From positions 7,095-71,094 of the forward strand of contig CAYTAO010000001.1 in NCBI GenBank assembly GCA_964435915.1: DNA of 64,000 nt. The letters run 5' to 3'. This DNA comes from Lucifugimonas sp964435915 (GTDB taxonomy: Bacteria; Chloroflexota; Dehalococcoidia; Lucifugimonadales; Lucifugimonadaceae). The position numbers and the translations under genes were made by a program. The notes beneath the pieces were generated by a model. The model saw only the letters and a program-made list of their open reading frames with translations. It did no database searches and had not been told where the DNA came from. This document shows, in pieces, positions 43,063-52,311 of this stretch (within the stretch, counting starts at the first letter, position 1; every line of letters starts with the position of its first letter).

Positions 43063-43098
43063 AAAACCCCGAGAGAAGTCCGGTCTCTCGGGGTTTTT
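43063..43098 (+). terminator. Strong rho-independent terminator after ftsZ
   Basis: AAAACCCCGAGAGA and TCTCTCGGGGTTTT pair over 14 positions without mismatch around a 7-base loop and run into TTTTT. It closes the mraZ-rsmH-ftsA-ftsZ transcript. Confidence 0.93.
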
Positions 43099-43832
43099 GG
43101 TTTGGTTGATTGGCGCCCTTACCAATATTTCTGGTCGAAGACATAATTCAATATGCTTAGTTATTACGTGCCACATATTCAGTATTACATTCAGGGTTTT
43201 AGGCAAGAGTGGCTAAGATCCAGCTTCGCAGAGTTCGGGCACTCAGTAGATGGTGAAGTGATTCGACAGCTAAGTTCTGCTGACTATTCTCGGGGTTCCG
43301 TCTACATATCGAGTTCATCGACTTCAACCCACACAATACATAGGTACTACCACGAAGTCTGTGGATGAGACGACGGTAATGTCTCGTTCATAATGCAGCA
43401 AGCTAATGGTTGTTGAATTTCGTGTGGATATATCTGAGTGAACAACAATATCCGAGTCAATTCCCAGAACTTAGGGAAACGGATTTCTTGAACTACACAG
43501 CAACATGCGCGACGAATTACGTCGTAATATTCTCCCTGTTCATGATCGACACCTCGGGTGGATTTTCCGCAGTTGCACGGCAGCTTTTTACATGAAGAAT
43601 TGAGCTGAACCGGCTGACACATATGATTGACACGCCCCCCATTGATAGTGGTAGTCTCGGATGCACTCCACTAAATGTGGGGTTTGGCTGTGTCCGCAGC
43701 CGCAAGGCGGCGTGTTCAATTTTTCATTTTACACACTGCTCCGATCAGCGGATGATTTACAATCTACACCCGCAGCGGAACGGAACTGTCGCGGTATTTT
43801 CGGGCAAGTTAATTATGGGTATATTTTAGGCA
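43099..43832. other. Long intergenic region with no convincing gene
   Basis: About 730 bases between the ftsZ terminator and nrdR. Short frames in it have no recognisable motif and poor codon pattern, so none is called. The first 520 bases are AT-richer than neighbours. The last 200 contain a candidate promoter and two hairpins described separately. Confidence 0.6.
43627..43725 (+). ncRNA. Candidate structured RNA or nrdR leader
   Basis: TTGACA at 43627 is followed by a weak -10-like element (TAGTCT). Then come a CTCCAC/GTGGGG hairpin (43666-43682), a GGCTG/CAGCC hairpin (43686-43701), a GCAAGGCGGCG stretch and a T-rich tail (CAATTTTTC). Promoter, stems and T-run in sequence suggest either a small RNA or a regulated leader about 110 bases before nrdR. 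It does not match a riboswitch I know. Confidence 0.3.
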
Positions 43833-44372
43833 ATGCATTGCCCCTTTTGCGGAAACAATGAATCACGCGTGATCGACTCACGTGAAGCGCCTGATGGCGT
43901 GCGGAGACGGCGTGAGTGCATGCGCTGTGAGCTACGGTTCACCACCTACGAAAAAGTACATTCGATGCCACTGATGATCTCCAAACGGGATGGTCGACGC
44001 GAGGCGTTTTCGACGAACAAGCTGGAACGATCGCTTCAGACCGCCTGTGCCAAGAGACCCTTGGATGTTGGCGCCATTTCTAAGATGGTTGTCGATATAG
44101 AAAACGAACTGCATAAGCTCGCGAAGGCAGAGATTGAAGCGCGCGTACTCGGTGAGATGTGCATAGAGCGACTGAAAATACTCGATAGAGTGGCCTACAT
44201 AAGGTTTGCGTCGGTCTACAGGGATTTCCAGGATGTCGATTCCTTTACCCGGGAGGTAGAGGCGTTGACCGATCCCGATTCAGCCCACAGTAAAAGCCAA
44301 TTACGGCTGATAGAGGACGACGTTCCCCGGCTGGCTCAACGGGGCCGCCGACGGAGAGCCAGGCAAGGATAG
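43833..44372 (+). CDS. nrdR: Transcriptional repressor NrdR
   Basis: A 179-residue nucleotide-sensing repressor of ribonucleotide reductase genes. The N-terminal zinc ribbon MHCPFCGN...CMRCELRFTTYE has both CxxC pairs. The ATP-cone begins at about residue 49 (MISKRDGRREAFSTNKLERS) and the family end DRVAYIRFASVYRDFQDVD is intact. About 25 extra residues at the C-terminus are basic (RRGRRRRARQG-like) and unusual. It lies directly upstream of nrdJ, its expected target; no clear NrdR box was spotted in the 127-base gap. Confidence 0.96.
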   Translation: MHCPFCGNNESRVIDSREAPDGVRRRRECMRCELRFTTYEKVHSMPLMISKRDGRREAFSTNKLERSLQTACAKRPLDVGAISKMVVDIENELHKLAKAEIEARVLGEMCIERLKILDRVAYIRFASVYRDFQDVDSFTREVEALTDPDSAHSKSQLRLIEDDVPRLAQRGRRRRARQG

Positions 44373-44499
44373 TTGCCAGTCACTTCGGGGTTGATAGGCG
44401 GTAGCTACAGCAGAACTCCCCGGGCTGACAACAGTAAATACGGTACGAGAAACAACAGAGAACATGAGGGCGCCAATCGAGCGCACGAAAAGAACATAG

Positions 44500-46947
44500 A
44501 TGACCATCATGCAGAACACACCCATGAGGACGAACGGCGCAACACCAACAGAAGATTTCACCCCCGCGGTGATCTCAGATAATGCCAGTGTGGTTCTGGA
44601 TAAGCGCTATTTGCAGAAGAACAAAGCCGGAGACATCATCGAGTCGTCTGAAGCCATGTTCCGCAGGGTCGCAAAAGCACTCGCAGCTCCCGAGTTCAAG
44701 TACGAAAAGACTCCAGAAGAAGTAGCCGCTGTCGAAGAGCGCTTCTTCCAAATAATGGCGAGTCTCGAATACCTTCCAAACTCCCCTACTCTTATGAACG
44801 CAGGTACGGGCACCGGCACGCTGTCAGCGTGTTTCGTTCTTCCGCTCCACGACAGCATGGAGGGCATCATGGGTGCTGCTCACGATGCTGCGATGGTCCA
44901 GAAGTTTGGTGGTGGAACCGGGTTCGCTCTGTCTGAGTTGCGACCGAAGGGCACTGGTATCGCAACCACACACGGCAAGGCATGTGGTCCGATCGGCGTG
45001 CTTCGGCACCTTTCGTCTGTATCGACCCTCGTCACACAAGGCGGTAAGCGTGATGGCGCAAATATGGCCGTCATGGATGTACACCACCCCGATATTCTAG
45101 AGTTCATCGACTGTAAGCAGGTTGAAGGTGAAATCCACAACTTCAATATCTCGATCGGTGCCTCCGACGAGTTCATGCAGGCGGTCAAGGACGGCACAAC
45201 CTACGCCCTGCGTGCGCTTTCCGACCCTTCAAACCTCGATAGTGAAATTATTGAGGTTGACAGGATCGACGCACGTAAGGTGTTCAGCAAGATCGTCTAC
45301 GGTGCGTGGAGAAACGGTGAGCCAGGAATGATTTTCCTTGACGAGGTAAACCGAAACAGCCCGGTGCTTCATCTGGGACGCATTACGGCATCCAACCCGT
45401 GTGGTGAGCAGCCGTTGCTTCCAAACGAGTCATGCAACCTTGGCTCGATCGACGTCGCAAAGTTCCTCGACACCGACGAAGCTGGACTAACCTACATTAA
45501 CTGGGACAGGCTCGGAGAAACTGTTCGACTTGCCATCCGAATGCTCGACAACGTTATTGACGCAAACAAGTATGCCGTCGACGCTATCGAAGAGATGACG
45601 CTGTCGACACGCAAGCTCGGTCTGGGGCTGATGGGTTTCGCCGACATGCTTGTTCAGCTTGGTATTCCTTACGACACCGAAGATGCCGTTGAGCTGGGTC
45701 GCAAGTTGATGGCATTCATCCGAGATAACGCAGATATCGAGTCGCTGGCAATGGCCGAAGAGCGTGGTCCTTTCCCGGCATGGCACGATTCCGAGGCGGC
45801 CAAGCGCGGTGACAAGCCTTACCGAAACGCCTGCCGCTTGACCGTCGCTCCCACGGGAACGATCTCGATGATCGCTGGCGCATCAAGCGGTATCGAGCCG
45901 ATCTTCGCACTGGCGTTCCGCAAGCAAAACATTCTCGAGGGCAAGACTCTCTTCTACGTCGACAAGAACTTTGAGCGAATCTCGAAGGAGCGCGGCTTCT
46001 ACAGTGAAGAGCTTCTGGAACACCTTTCTGACGGCGGTTCATTGCAGGATCGTGACGATGTGCCGGATGACGTGAAGCGTTTGTTCCACGTTGCGTCCGA
46101 CATCTCACCTCGTGACCATGTGCTGATGCAGGCCGCTTTCCAGAAGAGCACCGACGCCGGTATTTCGAAGACGATCAACTTCCCGAATGAAGCGACTGTT
46201 GAGGATGTTGAAGACGCTTACCTGCTCGCATGGGAGACCGCCTGCAAGGGCATCACTGTCTACCGTGCTGGTTCACGTGAGAAAGAAGTACTGACAACCG
46301 GCACGACCGACGCGGCAGACGCCAGGGGTACAATCGATTTCGAGACTCGAGGCATTCCACAGTACGTCACTCCTGCTGATCGACCTGCGATGTTGAGCGG
46401 TATCACCCGTCGGGTTCGGACCGGCCGAGGAAACCTGTTCATCACGGTGAACATGGCGAGTGATGGCCGTCCGTTCGAGGTATTCGCTACACATGGCAAA
46501 GCCGGTGGTAACGATGCTGCGATGGCAGAAGCGGTTTCACGGATGGCGTCGCTGGCGCTGCGTTCGGGTATCGACCCGGTCGATGTTTCCGAACAGCTCC
46601 GTGGCATCACCGACGTTCCAGCCTGGGATGAGGGCGAGATGATCAGGTCGGTTCCGGACGCGATTGCCTCTGTGCTCGACCGTCTTGCCAACGATACGGC
46701 TGCTCTGCCTACTCAGGAAGATCTGACTGATCGAGAGTCGAGCCAGGCCGGTATGTTCAATCAGCTTTCACCGAAAGAGCTTGGTATCCCTACTGCGCAA
46801 ACGGTTCCGATGATCGGGCAGGAGCAGAACGTAACTGTTTCGGTTGGTGACGTAGTTGCAGGTGAACTCTGCCCAGAGTGCTCGTCAACCGTGGCCCACG
46901 TGGAGGGCTGTCTCAAGTGCTTCAGTTGCGGATACAGCAAGTGTTAG
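44500..46947 (+). CDS. nrdJ: Adenosylcobalamin-dependent (class II) ribonucleotide reductase
   Basis: An 815-residue class II reductase making dNTPs with vitamin B12, without oxygen dependence. Catalytic pieces: TLSACFVLPL (first redox Cys), KFGGGTGFALSELRP, the loop NPCGEQPLLPNESCNLGSI with the radical Cys and Glu, and VAPTGTISMIAGASSGIEP. The C-terminus has a TSCPD-type region (FITVNMASDGRPFEVF) and a zinc ribbon CPEC...CLKCFSCGYSKC. No cobalamin riboswitch was seen upstream. A terminator follows 20 bases after the stop. Confidence 0.96.
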   Translation: MTIMQNTPMRTNGATPTEDFTPAVISDNASVVLDKRYLQKNKAGDIIESSEAMFRRVAKALAAPEFKYEKTPEEVAAVEERFFQIMASLEYLPNSPTLMNAGTGTGTLSACFVLPLHDSMEGIMGAAHDAAMVQKFGGGTGFALSELRPKGTGIATTHGKACGPIGVLRHLSSVSTLVTQGGKRDGANMAVMDVHHPDILEFIDCKQVEGEIHNFNISIGASDEFMQAVKDGTTYALRALSDPSNLDSEIIEVDRIDARKVFSKIVYGAWRNGEPGMIFLDEVNRNSPVLHLGRITASNPCGEQPLLPNESCNLGSIDVAKFLDTDEAGLTYINWDRLGETVRLAIRMLDNVIDANKYAVDAIEEMTLSTRKLGLGLMGFADMLVQLGIPYDTEDAVELGRKLMAFIRDNADIESLAMAEERGPFPAWHDSEAAKRGDKPYRNACRLTVAPTGTISMIAGASSGIEPIFALAFRKQNILEGKTLFYVDKNFERISKERGFYSEELLEHLSDGGSLQDRDDVPDDVKRLFHVASDISPRDHVLMQAAFQKSTDAGISKTINFPNEATVEDVEDAYLLAWETACKGITVYRAGSREKEVLTTGTTDAADARGTIDFETRGIPQYVTPADRPAMLSGITRRVRTGRGNLFITVNMASDGRPFEVFATHGKAGGNDAAMAEAVSRMASLALRSGIDPVDVSEQLRGITDVPAWDEGEMIRSVPDAIASVLDRLANDTAALPTQEDLTDRESSQAGMFNQLSPKELGIPTAQTVPMIGQEQNVTVSVGDVVAGELCPECSSTVAHVEGCLKCFSCGYSKC

Positions 46948-46967
46948 AAAGTTAGTAAACGAATTTG

Positions 46968-47003
46968 AAAAGGTCGACTGGGGTAACCTGCTCGGCCTTT
47001 TTT
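46968..47003 (+). terminator. Rho-independent terminator after nrdJ
   Basis: AAAAGGTCG pairs with CGGCCTTTT (nine pairs with one G-U) around a 16-base loop, followed by further T residues. It lies 20 bases past the nrdJ stop. Confidence 0.75.
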
Positions 47004-47102
47004 ATGTCACATCGAACCTCGTCGACGACGTATCGCCATCAGGCGTAATCTCTAGGTGGTCAGCGTTTGCTCTGTCGAAAGCAGCGTTGCTGAGAGACGG
47101 TT

Positions 47103-47131
47103 ATTACCACGTCGTCCCCCCTCGCAATGAC
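47103..47131. repeat. Inverted copy of the GTCATTGCGAGG repeat
   Basis: Read on the minus strand this is GTCATTGCGAGG followed by GGGGACGACGTGGTAAT, the same REP-like family as at 13283 and also intergenic (nrdJ-pdxA). Confidence 0.5.
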
Positions 47132-47215
47132 AAAAAAGATCGTACCGGTGCAGTCCACCTCTGCCGTAACCTAGCAATCCTCCTTTTCCATCCGCTACGA
47201 AATAAATACCCACAC

Positions 47216-48223
47216 ATGCCACAAAAACCCCTTCTCGCAGTAACCATTGGTGATCCTTCTGGGATCGGACCCGAAGTCGTGATCAAAGCGCTTCGTAACC
47301 GATTAATGTACGAGATCATGCGGCCAGTTCTGGTGGGTACCGTCAACGTCGTACAAAAAGCGCTGTATACGGTCGGTTCGGGCGACTCAGTTATCGGGAT
47401 CGACTCCGCTTCAGACGCAAAAGGCGAACCGGGTACGATCGAAGTTATTGCACCGGGCGACTGGGAGGGCGCTGAGTTCCCGGTCGGCAAGCACGACGCC
47501 GGATCCGGGTCTGCCAGCCACCTGTGGGTCGAAGAGGCCGCAAAGATGTGTATGGCCGGCGAGTTTGAGGGCATGGTCACCGCTCCCGTCAATAAAGAGT
47601 CGTGGAACATGGGTGGCAGCAAGGACACAGGCCACATGGAAGTGTTCAAGCGCCTTTCCGGTTCGAGCTACGTCGCAACGATGCTGGTTAGCGGCCCGAT
47701 GCGCTGCATGCACCTTTCGACGCACAAGTCTCTGAGTGAAGCGGTAAAGTACGTAACCACCGAAAACATCATGACAGCGATCCGTCTCACCCAGAAAATG
47801 ATCAACGAATGGGGGTTCGAGAAGCCGCGAATCGCTATCTCTGCCCTGAATCCACATGCTTCGGACAACGGCCTGATCGGCAGCGAAGAGGCTGATGAAA
47901 TCGCTCCAGCGGTAAAACAGGCAATAGCCGAGGGGATTGACGCCAGCGGCCCGCACCCTGCCGACACGGTGTTCAACAGTGCGTCAGCAGGCAAATACGA
48001 CGTCGTAGTCGTGATGTACCACGACCAGGGTCACATCCCAATTAAGGTCTACGGCGTCGAGGAATCTGTCACAGTGAATCTCGGCCTGCCGTTCCTCAGG
48101 ACCTCGGTTGATCACGGTACTGCGTTCGACATAGCAGGTACCGGCATTGCAAGCGAGATCAGCATGATAGAAGCTCTCAAGCTCGGGGCTTCTCTTGCAT
48201 CTCGCAAAGGCCTGTCGAAGTAA
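47216..48223 (+). CDS. pdxA: 4-hydroxythreonine-4-phosphate dehydrogenase PdxA
   Basis: A 335-residue enzyme of vitamin B6 synthesis (or the PdxA2 four-carbon acid branch). Motifs: AVTIGDPSGIGPEVV at the start, GMVTAPVNKESWNMGG, DTGHMEVFKRLSG, MYHDQGHIPIKV with metal His residues, and VTVNLGLPFLRTSVDHGTAFDIAG. The upstream-extended frame overlaps nrdJ and is not plausible; the ATG at 47216 begins MPQKPLLAVTIG. No pdxJ is nearby. Some PdxA2 proteins act in sugar-acid catabolism, so function is likely but not certain. Confidence 0.93.
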   Translation: MPQKPLLAVTIGDPSGIGPEVVIKALRNRLMYEIMRPVLVGTVNVVQKALYTVGSGDSVIGIDSASDAKGEPGTIEVIAPGDWEGAEFPVGKHDAGSGSASHLWVEEAAKMCMAGEFEGMVTAPVNKESWNMGGSKDTGHMEVFKRLSGSSYVATMLVSGPMRCMHLSTHKSLSEAVKYVTTENIMTAIRLTQKMINEWGFEKPRIAISALNPHASDNGLIGSEEADEIAPAVKQAIAEGIDASGPHPADTVFNSASAGKYDVVVVMYHDQGHIPIKVYGVEESVTVNLGLPFLRTSVDHGTAFDIAGTGIASEISMIEALKLGASLASRKGLSK

Positions 48224-48289
48224 CTCAACGCGGTGGCACACGCTAAACTTTAGCAGTCACTGGGAAGGAATTTCAGGAAGGTTGGACCG

Positions 48290-48344
48290 TATAATCGAAG
48301 CATCGCTCGTCCTACATCACGCTCGTGAGAATCTGCTCACGAGC
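48290..48344 (+). promoter_or_regulatory. proC promoter and leader hairpin
   Basis: A perfect -10 hexamer TATAAT (48290-48295) has only a weak -35. About 30 bases later GCTCGTGAG and CTCACGAGC (48321-48344) form a perfect nine-pair inverted repeat with a six-base spacer. No T-run follows, so an operator or RNA element is likelier than a terminator. proC begins 30 bases later. Confidence 0.5.
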
Positions 48345-48373
48345 GCAAGCCAAGTTACACACGGTTATCGAAT

Positions 48374-49174
48374 ATGCGAATTGCATTCATAGGTGGAGGG
48401 GTGATGGCACGGGCCATCATTTCCGGAGTTAAAGATGCCAGTCTCGACGCCAGCATTATTGTTGGTGAACCCTTCAAGGCTCGACGCGAGTCGCTGAAAA
48501 ACGATCTCGGTATCGAGGCAACAGACAGCAACAGGGAAGCCGTAACCGGTGCCGACATCGTTGTGCTTTCAATAAAACCGCAGCAACTCGATGCTATAGC
48601 TGACGAGTTGAACGCTGCACTGAAGTCGAACCAAACCGTTTTGTCGATCATGGCCGGAGTGAAGATGCACTCGATTGGTCTGAAACTCGGACATACAAAG
48701 CTGATCCGGGTTATGCCGAACACTCCGGCTCAGATCCGTAAAGGAATTTCGGCCTGGACTGTTTCGGATGATGTCGACCAGAAAACAACCGATTTCGTTG
48801 CCAGCATGCTAAAAGCGATAGGTGATGAGCTTAAGTTCAGTGACGAGAAGAGTATCGACGTTGCGACAGCTCTTAGCGGCAGTGGTCCCGCGTATGTATT
48901 TGTGATGATCGAAGCGCTTTCCGACGCCGGTGTCGAGCTTGGCTTGCCAGTGCATGTAGCGCGCCACCTCGCATCGCAAACTGTTCTTGGCAGCGCCGCC
49001 CTTGAACGTGAAACAGGCAAGCATCCTGCTGAACTTCGAAACATGGTGACTTCGCCCGCGGGTACTACAGCCGCCGGACTGGCAGCATTGGAAAATAGTG
49101 GTTTCAGGGCAACGGTTGCAGACGCTGTGCGTACGGCTTTTGAGCGAGGTGAAGAATTGGCTGGCGGCAAATGA
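48374..49174 (+). CDS. proC: Pyrroline-5-carboxylate reductase
   Basis: A 266-residue enzyme for the last step of proline synthesis. N-terminal AFIGGGVMARAII (NADP site), LSIKPQQ, RVMPNTPAQIRKG, and the ProC signature SGSGPAYVFVMIEALSDAGVELGL with LRNMVTSPAGTT. Length and motifs are standard. Start is ATG. Its TGA overlaps the yggT ATG (ATGA), a common proC-yggT coupling. Confidence 0.97.
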   Translation: MRIAFIGGGVMARAIISGVKDASLDASIIVGEPFKARRESLKNDLGIEATDSNREAVTGADIVVLSIKPQQLDAIADELNAALKSNQTVLSIMAGVKMHSIGLKLGHTKLIRVMPNTPAQIRKGISAWTVSDDVDQKTTDFVASMLKAIGDELKFSDEKSIDVATALSGSGPAYVFVMIEALSDAGVELGLPVHVARHLASQTVLGSAALERETGKHPAELRNMVTSPAGTTAAGLAALENSGFRATVADAVRTAFERGEELAGGK

Positions 49175-49434
49175 GCAACGATCTCCTAGACTTTATCGGC
49201 TGGTTGCTTCAAATATTTGGATACTTAGTGGTTGCGCGAGCACTGTCGTCATGGTTCCCAGGTGCACGCCAGCACCCACTCGTTCAGTTGCTGTACCAGA
49301 TAACCGATCCGGTGATGATTCCAGCTTCACGAATAATTCCTCGAATCGGAATGATCGATATCAGCCCGATGATCGTGATACTGATTCTGTTCACAGTGTC
49401 GGATCGACTAAGGAGCACCTCAGGCGGTTTTTGA
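49171..49434 (+). CDS. yggT: YggT family membrane protein
   Basis: An 87-residue protein with two hydrophobic helices (LLQIFGYLVVARALSSW and ISPMIVILILFTVSDRL) around the conserved VQLLYQITDPVMIPASRIIP segment. The family is linked to envelope/division functions or osmotic shock, without a settled role. It is coupled to proC (ATGA) and its last 44 bases overlap the convergent DUF167 gene. Confidence 0.88.
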   Translation: MSNDLLDFIGWLLQIFGYLVVARALSSWFPGARQHPLVQLLYQITDPVMIPASRIIPRIGMIDISPMIVILILFTVSDRLRSTSGGF

Positions 49435-49690
49435 TCTCGCCCGGTGACAAATCTAGGATCTCAACTATCCCGTTACGAGAAGCAGCACCCGCTACCAGCG
49501 AAATATTGCTTGTGGATAGTCCCAATTGTTTCGACAGAAGCTGAATGAGCGCGGCATTTGCTGCCCCGTCTACGGGAACAGCCTTCACCCGTAAACGCAA
49601 CTCGAGCGCTTCGTTACTATTTCCCGTTTCGCCCGGTACATCTTGCCAGCCCAACACTTCGTCTCTTGACGCACGTGGCTGGAGCCGCAC
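49391..49690 (-). CDS. DUF167/YggU family protein
   Basis: A 99-residue protein with the YggU pattern LRVKAVPVDGAANAALIQLL and SLVAGAASRNGIVEI. Function unknown. Its start is GTG because a TGA lies seven codons upstream in frame. It converges with yggT and overlaps its last 44 bases, antisense. YggT and YggU are neighbours in many genomes, usually on the same strand, so this opposite arrangement is unusual. Confidence 0.85.
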   Translation of the reverse strand: MRLQPRASRDEVLGWQDVPGETGNSNEALELRLRVKAVPVDGAANAALIQLLSKQLGLSTSNISLVAGAASRNGIVEILDLSPGEIKNRLRCSLVDPTL

Positions 49691-49732
49691 GGTGATTCTG
49701 GCAGATTTTCAGGCACCAGATGGTAATCCAGT

Positions 49733-50551
49733 TCACTTAATATCTCGAACAGTAACTTCGCCGGCAGATACTGGCCAGTCTCGACCATCGGCATCTCTAA
49801 CAATCAAGCGACCTACCGAATCTACGTCGTGAGCCACACCATGCAAATTTATTGAGTCGCCGGGTTTACCACCCACAACTGTGACCTCTCGACCCAGCGT
49901 GGTGAGTTTGTCGCGCCATTTAGGAACAACAGTTCCCCCAGCCGTTATAGACGCATAATAACTATCGAGTGAGCGCATAAGCGCTTCGAAGACAACCGCT
50001 CGGTCGACTTGCTCATTTAGCTCCGCAGCCAGACTTGTTGAATGCGGTGCAGCTTCAGTCGCAATATCAGGATTGAAATTCACGTTTAGTCCAATCCCTA
50101 TTATGACTGATATGTGATCTGAAGACCGTTCAGAACCACTAGTGCCTGTGCTTGAATCCGGACCCGTTTTAGACTCGGCGATCACACCGGCAAGTTTCTT
50201 GGCGGCCACCTGAACATCGTTAGGCCACTTGATGCCTGCTTCGACTCCGAATGACGCGGCGACATCGATCACCGCCAGCGCTGCGAGCATCAACAGATCC
50301 CCGGCCAGTGCTACCCTCGGGCGGAGGACGACAGAGCACAGAATATCCTGTCCCTGCTCCGACACCCACGCACGATCATGCCGCCCTCTACCATCTGACT
50401 GATGTTCGGCAACAACAACTGTTCCATCTGGAGTGCCTTTACGTGCCATTTTCCATGCAACATCCATTGTCGAAGTGGTCACATCAAGATGATTTATGAC
50501 AGCGCCAACGGTTGAGAATGAACCTTGAAGTTTTTTGAAATATGGTCTCAT
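49733..50551 (-). CDS. birA: Biotin-[acetyl-CoA-carboxylase] ligase BirA
   Basis: A 272-residue ligase without the DNA-binding repressor domain. The start is the ATG giving RPYFKKLQ; the frame is open for 31 more codons upstream but these are not family-like. Biotin-site motifs: TTSTMDVAWKMA, VVAEHQSDGRGRHDRAW and IKWPNDVQVAAKKLAGVIAE. It biotinylates the carrier protein of acyl-CoA carboxylases. Co-directional with DUF167. Confidence 0.93.
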   Translation of the reverse strand: MRPYFKKLQGSFSTVGAVINHLDVTTSTMDVAWKMARKGTPDGTVVVAEHQSDGRGRHDRAWVSEQGQDILCSVVLRPRVALAGDLLMLAALAVIDVAASFGVEAGIKWPNDVQVAAKKLAGVIAESKTGPDSSTGTSGSERSSDHISVIIGIGLNVNFNPDIATEAAPHSTSLAAELNEQVDRAVVFEALMRSLDSYYASITAGGTVVPKWRDKLTTLGREVTVVGGKPGDSINLHGVAHDVDSVGRLIVRDADGRDWPVSAGEVTVRDIK

Positions 50552-50766
50552 ATCAGGTCGATAATGCCTGTGGAATTCCCGAATCGCATTTTGATGCTGG
50601 CGGTTAATTTTACGCGCATACACGCATACACACATTGCAAGCAAGATAGGGCGAACTAAAAAGCAAGGCCACGGTACTAAGCGTCAGATGTGAATAACTA
50701 ACCGCGCAAGTGAAGCTCACAAAGGGTGTCGACCGGCCGGGGCGTCACCAAGACGCCAAACGACAA

Positions 50767-50994
50767 ATGATGAGCACCATGGCCCAGCGATCTAAAAAAA
50801 GCTTGAACTCGCTGCCAACCGACAACGCGTCGGCTGAAGCAGCATGGCAACAGGCCCTGTTACTCCGAGAGCTATCTCGGGATGAGCGAGTCACTGCCAG
50901 CAAACGACACGCCGAGGCAGAAGCTGCCGAGGAATACGCGGAGAACGAAACTATTACATCCACCAAACAGCTTTGCGCTGAGCTTCAGTCTTAG
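50767..50994 (+). CDS. Small hypothetical protein
   Basis: A 75-codon frame from an ATG (the GTG further up at 50710 is less likely). Product is helical and charged (ASKRHAEAEAAEEYAENETI) with no motif. It is divergent from birA. The Ala/Glu-rich pattern could be a coiled coil. Existence is uncertain. Confidence 0.35.
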   Translation: MMSTMAQRSKKSLNSLPTDNASAEAAWQQALLLRELSRDERVTASKRHAEAEAAEEYAENETITSTKQLCAELQS

Positions 50995-51183
50995 GCACCT
51001 ATGAAGCTTCAGGAAGCCGAGCGTGTAGTCTCTAGGATTTTTCCTCGGGTCTTTTTTGTGACCGCCAAACGTTATTCCTACTTGCGTTGGCGTTGAGCAT
51101 GGCTAAACTTCCGTCCATCGAATCGCTTCTGAGTCAACGCGCAGTTAAAACGAAGCTGCCCAGCCAGAAAGAAAATATTACCC

Positions 51184-52107
51184 ATGCTGAAAGCCACGAC
51201 CGAAACGCTCTACTACGAACACTCCGCTGCCAACCCCGTGACCCTGACGGTTAAGCCGGGAGAGTGGTTCGAGGTCGAAACACAGATGAATCGTGGTCCC
51301 GACGCGGCGGTGGTGCCGGATGACATACGAGATCTGTCCAACCAATATCGAGCCGACCGCCAGCCGACCGATCGAGGTAACGCGGCATCAGGCTGCATAT
51401 ATGTCGAGGGTGCGAAGCCGGGTGATCTACTTACGGTAGAGATCGGTGAGATCAAGGTTCACCCTGTTGGCTGGACCAGGTACGGCGGTTCGACAGGCGC
51501 TATGCCCGGATATTTAGGTCCCTCGAACATCGGAGCTCAGTTCAGAATTTGCCGAATCGAGAATGAGGAAATCATCTGGAACGAAAAGTTGAGGTTCCCG
51601 GTCGAGCCGATGTTGGGCGTTGTTGGTGTGGCACCAGAACGAGAGGCGCGCCACAACGGCTGGGCTGGTCAGTGGGGTGGAAACTTCGATATTCAGGAAG
51701 TTACCAACGGTGCCCGATTGAGTATTCCTATTCACCACGAGGGCGCCTTGCTCCACGTTGGCGATATGCACGCCCGCCAGGGCGATGGTGAAATCTGCGG
51801 TGGTGGCGGAATCGAGACCGGTGGCAATGTGACGATGAGAGTCTCAATTAGTGAAACTCCTGATGAGATGACTTGGCCACGTATTGAAAACGACGAGTAC
51901 ATCATGACTACCGCGTGCGAGAAGCCTGCCGAAGATGCGTTCAGGATAGCCTTGACGGAGATGATCCTCTGGCTGGAAGCTTCATACGGCATGTCGCAGG
52001 GTGAGGCATATATTTTCCTGTCTCAGTGTCTTGAGGCCCGGGTTACTCAGTTCGTGAACCCGAGCTACAGCTATGTGGCGAAGGTGAAGAGGAAGTACCT
52101 GATTTAG
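51184..52107 (+). CDS. Acetamidase/formamidase family protein
   Basis: A 307-residue hydrolase of the FmdA/AmdA family, which cleaves short-chain amides to ammonia and the acid. Family signatures: EPMLGVVGVAP, GQWGGNFDI, IPIHHEGALLHVGDMHARQGDGE. The last part (IFLSQCLEARVTQFVNPSYSY) is standard. The likely physiological role is nitrogen or carbon acquisition from amides. ATG start. Not in an obvious operon. Confidence 0.9.
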   Translation: MLKATTETLYYEHSAANPVTLTVKPGEWFEVETQMNRGPDAAVVPDDIRDLSNQYRADRQPTDRGNAASGCIYVEGAKPGDLLTVEIGEIKVHPVGWTRYGGSTGAMPGYLGPSNIGAQFRICRIENEEIIWNEKLRFPVEPMLGVVGVAPEREARHNGWAGQWGGNFDIQEVTNGARLSIPIHHEGALLHVGDMHARQGDGEICGGGGIETGGNVTMRVSISETPDEMTWPRIENDEYIMTTACEKPAEDAFRIALTEMILWLEASYGMSQGEAYIFLSQCLEARVTQFVNPSYSYVAKVKRKYLI

Positions 52108-52311
52108 AGGCTACAGTCCATTTAGGCAGATTAAGCCCATTCTGGCAACCACGACTTCCTGAACGAAGTCATCAGAGCCTAGGGATCTGTGGGCGGTGTC
52201 GCACTGACGGTGAACCCGCATGACCGTCGGCAGTCCCCCTCAACCTAACCTTCTTACTCAGGGAGAAGGAACCAAATACGCCCGGTATGACCAGAAAGGT
52301 ACCCTCAACGA

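Noticed and set aside
44373..44499. Cobalamin riboswitch before nrdJ
   Set aside because: The 127-base leader has no recognisable B12-box or kissing-loop pattern and is too short for a usual cobalamin aptamer plus expression platform.
46856..47215. Long N-terminal extension of PdxA
   Set aside because: It overlaps the end of nrdJ and its terminator; the family sequence begins at the ATG at 47216.
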